7,952 bases of DNA from Alphaproteobacteria bacterium (GTDB taxonomy: Bacteria; Pseudomonadota; Alphaproteobacteria; ATCC43930; CGMCC-115725). Position 1 is the stretch's first letter; each line of letters opens with the position of its first letter. The position numbers and the translations under genes were made by a program. The notes beneath the pieces are model-generated. The model searched no databases and was not told the origin of the DNA. It saw only the letters and a program-made list of their open reading frames with translations. The stretch is from NCBI GenBank assembly GCA_030039775.1, contig JASHUX010000094.1, positions 1 through 7,952 on the forward strand. The letters run 5' to 3'. Below, piece after piece: positions 6,684 to 7,952 of the stretch.

Positions 6684-7706
6684 ATGACGGATCCGGGCTT
6701 CTTTGAAGTTGCTGGTCCTTTCACGGTCGCAGACATTGCGGTTCGGGTTGGCGCAACGGTAGCTGGCGCATTGGCACCTGATCGAATGCTCCGCGACGTA
6801 GCACCGCTGCAGACCGCCACGTCGGAGCAGTTGTCGTTCATCGATAACCGGAAGTACCTCACGGCTTTCCGAAATTGTGGCGCGGGCGCAATTCTCGTGC
6901 ATCCGTCTCTAGTCGACGAAGCGCCATCCAGCGTGTGTTTGCTGGTGACGGAGCGACCCTACCGCGCCTATGCCGTCGCGGCGCAGGCCTTTTATCCCGA
7001 GCGCCCCCCACTACCGGGGATTTCGCCGGACGCACGCATCGAGCCGACAGCACACATCGGCGACGGCGCGCGTGTCGAGGCCTTCGCCGTGATCAGCGCA
7101 CACGTGCGAATTGGTCGGCGGTGCACCATCGGGCCCGGCAGCGTCATCGGTGCGGGATGCATCCTTGGTGACGACGTTCGGGTGGGTCCCCACGTATCGA
7201 TCAGTCACGCGATCATCGGTTCGCGTGTTCGGCTTTATCCTGGCGTGCGCATCGGCCAGGACGGTTTCGGCTTTTCGCCAGACCCCGAAGGTTTTGTTAA
7301 AGTGCCGCAACTTGGCCGCGTCATCGTCGGCGATGACGTCGAGATCGGTGCCAACTGCACAGTTGATCGAGGCGCGGGACCAGATACGGTCATCGGGGCC
7401 GGCACCATGATCGACAATTTGGTGCAGATTGGGCACAACGTTCAGATCGGGCGGAATTGCGTGCTGGTGGCGCAGTCAGGAATCTCCGGCAGCACGCGGC
7501 TTGGAGATTTTGTCATGATCGGCGGTCAAGCGGGACTGGTTGGTCATCTCGAAATCGGCGACGGTGCACGGATCGGCGCGAAAGCCGGCGTACCGAACAA
7601 TGTCGCGGCGGGCGAAACCGTGCTTGGATCGCCAGCGGTCCCAATTAAGCAGCATCATCGGCAGGTTGCGGTGCTAAAGCGACTCGCCGTAAAAAAAGTC
7701 GGATGA
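6684..7706 (+). CDS. lpxD: UDP-3-O-(3-hydroxyacyl)glucosamine N-acyltransferase
   Basis: LpxD moves a 3-hydroxyacyl chain from acyl carrier protein to the 2-amino group of UDP-3-O-acyl-glucosamine, the third step of lipid A synthesis, in the cytoplasm. The 340 residues match the family. The N-terminal uridine-binding domain (about 1-105, with LSFIDNRKYL at 50-60) precedes a left-handed beta helix of hexapeptide repeats (about 111-310; many I-G-x-x-x-x and V-G-x-x-x-x units). The catalytic histidine is His251 in NLVQIGHN, with GQDGFGF (191-197) and the conserved SGISGST (265-271) nearby. A C-terminal helix (about 318-338) completes the trimeric enzyme. ATG 6684 is 2 nt after the skp stop with only a distant GGAG (6666-6669), suggesting coupled translation. 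fabZ begins 1 nt after the stop, and lpxA would be expected beyond it. Confidence 0.97.
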   Translation: MTDPGFFEVAGPFTVADIAVRVGATVAGALAPDRMLRDVAPLQTATSEQLSFIDNRKYLTAFRNCGAGAILVHPSLVDEAPSSVCLLVTERPYRAYAVAAQAFYPERPPLPGISPDARIEPTAHIGDGARVEAFAVISAHVRIGRRCTIGPGSVIGAGCILGDDVRVGPHVSISHAIIGSRVRLYPGVRIGQDGFGFSPDPEGFVKVPQLGRVIVGDDVEIGANCTVDRGAGPDTVIGAGTMIDNLVQIGHNVQIGRNCVLVAQSGISGSTRLGDFVMIGGQAGLVGHLEIGDGARIGAKAGVPNNVAAGETVLGSPAVPIKQHHRQVAVLKRLAVKKVG

Positions 7707-7707
7707 C

Positions 7708-7952
7708 ATGGCGGTCGATCGGCCTGACGAGATCGAAGGGATTGGTCCGGAGCGGATCAAGCAAATGATCCCGCACCGCGAACCGTTCCTGATGATCGAG
7801 GGCATCACCGATATCGTCCCCGGCGTGAGCGCGATTGGCGTGAAGCAGCTCACCGGTGAAGAAGATTATTTTCGCGGCCACTTTCCTACGCGCAAGGTGA
7901 TGCCGGGAGTCTTGATCATCGAAACCATGGCACAGACCGCGGCTGCCTTGGT
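7708..7952 (+). CDS. fabZ: 3-hydroxyacyl-ACP dehydratase FabZ, 5' part (runs off the window)
   Basis: FabZ removes water from 3-hydroxyacyl-ACP to give trans-2-enoyl-ACP in fatty acid elongation. It draws on the same 3-hydroxyacyl-ACP pool as LpxA and LpxD, so its place beside lpxD links membrane phospholipid and lipid A supply. The 81 full codons seen are a little over half of a family of about 150 residues. The start of the hot-dog fold is clear: IPHREPFLMIE (21-31), the catalytic His58 in FRGHFP and Glu72 in MPGVLIIETMAQ (65-76). ATG 7708 follows the lpxD TGA by one base, with GGA at 7701-7703 as a weak ribosome site, so translation is probably coupled. The frame is still open at the window edge. 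Confidence 0.96.
   Translation, partial: MAVDRPDEIEGIGPERIKQMIPHREPFLMIEGITDIVPGVSAIGVKQLTGEEDYFRGHFPTRKVMPGVLIIETMAQTAAAL

Overview
This window looks like an alphaproteobacterial chromosome segment, most like the Rhodospirillales or a related order; I cannot place it more finely by eye. The grounds are the gene order, the single-PDZ RseP, the OmpH/Skp-type chaperone between bamA and lpxD, and fairly GC-rich coding DNA. All nine genes are on the + strand and tightly packed, and no mobile element, RNA gene, CRISPR array or prophage feature is visible.

Layout. Positions 1-2371 hold the end of pyrH (UMP kinase), then frr (ribosome recycling factor), uppS (undecaprenyl diphosphate synthase) and cdsA (CDP-diacylglycerol synthase), separated by 4-11 nt. 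A 101-nt non-coding gap follows (2372-2472), the largest in the window. Positions 2473-7952 hold rseP (site-2 intramembrane protease), bamA (outer-membrane protein insertase), skp/ompH (periplasmic chaperone), lpxD (lipid A acyltransferase) and the start of fabZ (3-hydroxyacyl-ACP dehydratase), separated by 1-39 nt.

How the genes work together. The first block joins nucleotide supply and ribosome recycling to the lipid carrier for peptidoglycan (UppS) and the phospholipid precursor (CdsA). The second block builds the outer membrane: RseP handles membrane proteolysis and often envelope stress signalling, Skp escorts unfolded outer-membrane proteins, BamA inserts them, LpxD makes lipid A, and FabZ supplies fatty acids from the hydroxyacyl-ACP pool that LpxD also uses. 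The spacing suggests one or two transcripts.

The main departure from the usual order is the absence of dxr (1-deoxy-D-xylulose-5-phosphate reductoisomerase), which commonly lies between cdsA and rseP in this cluster. Only the 101-nt gap is there, and none of its forward frames resembles Dxr. The gene may be elsewhere, replaced by a DXR-like enzyme, or lost. Otherwise this is a conserved housekeeping and envelope cluster, and I see no convincing undescribed system. Smaller points are a G7 tract just before the bamA GTG start, a basic Gln/Pro-rich tail on Skp, a substitution in the CdsA signature and a base-composition change along the cluster.
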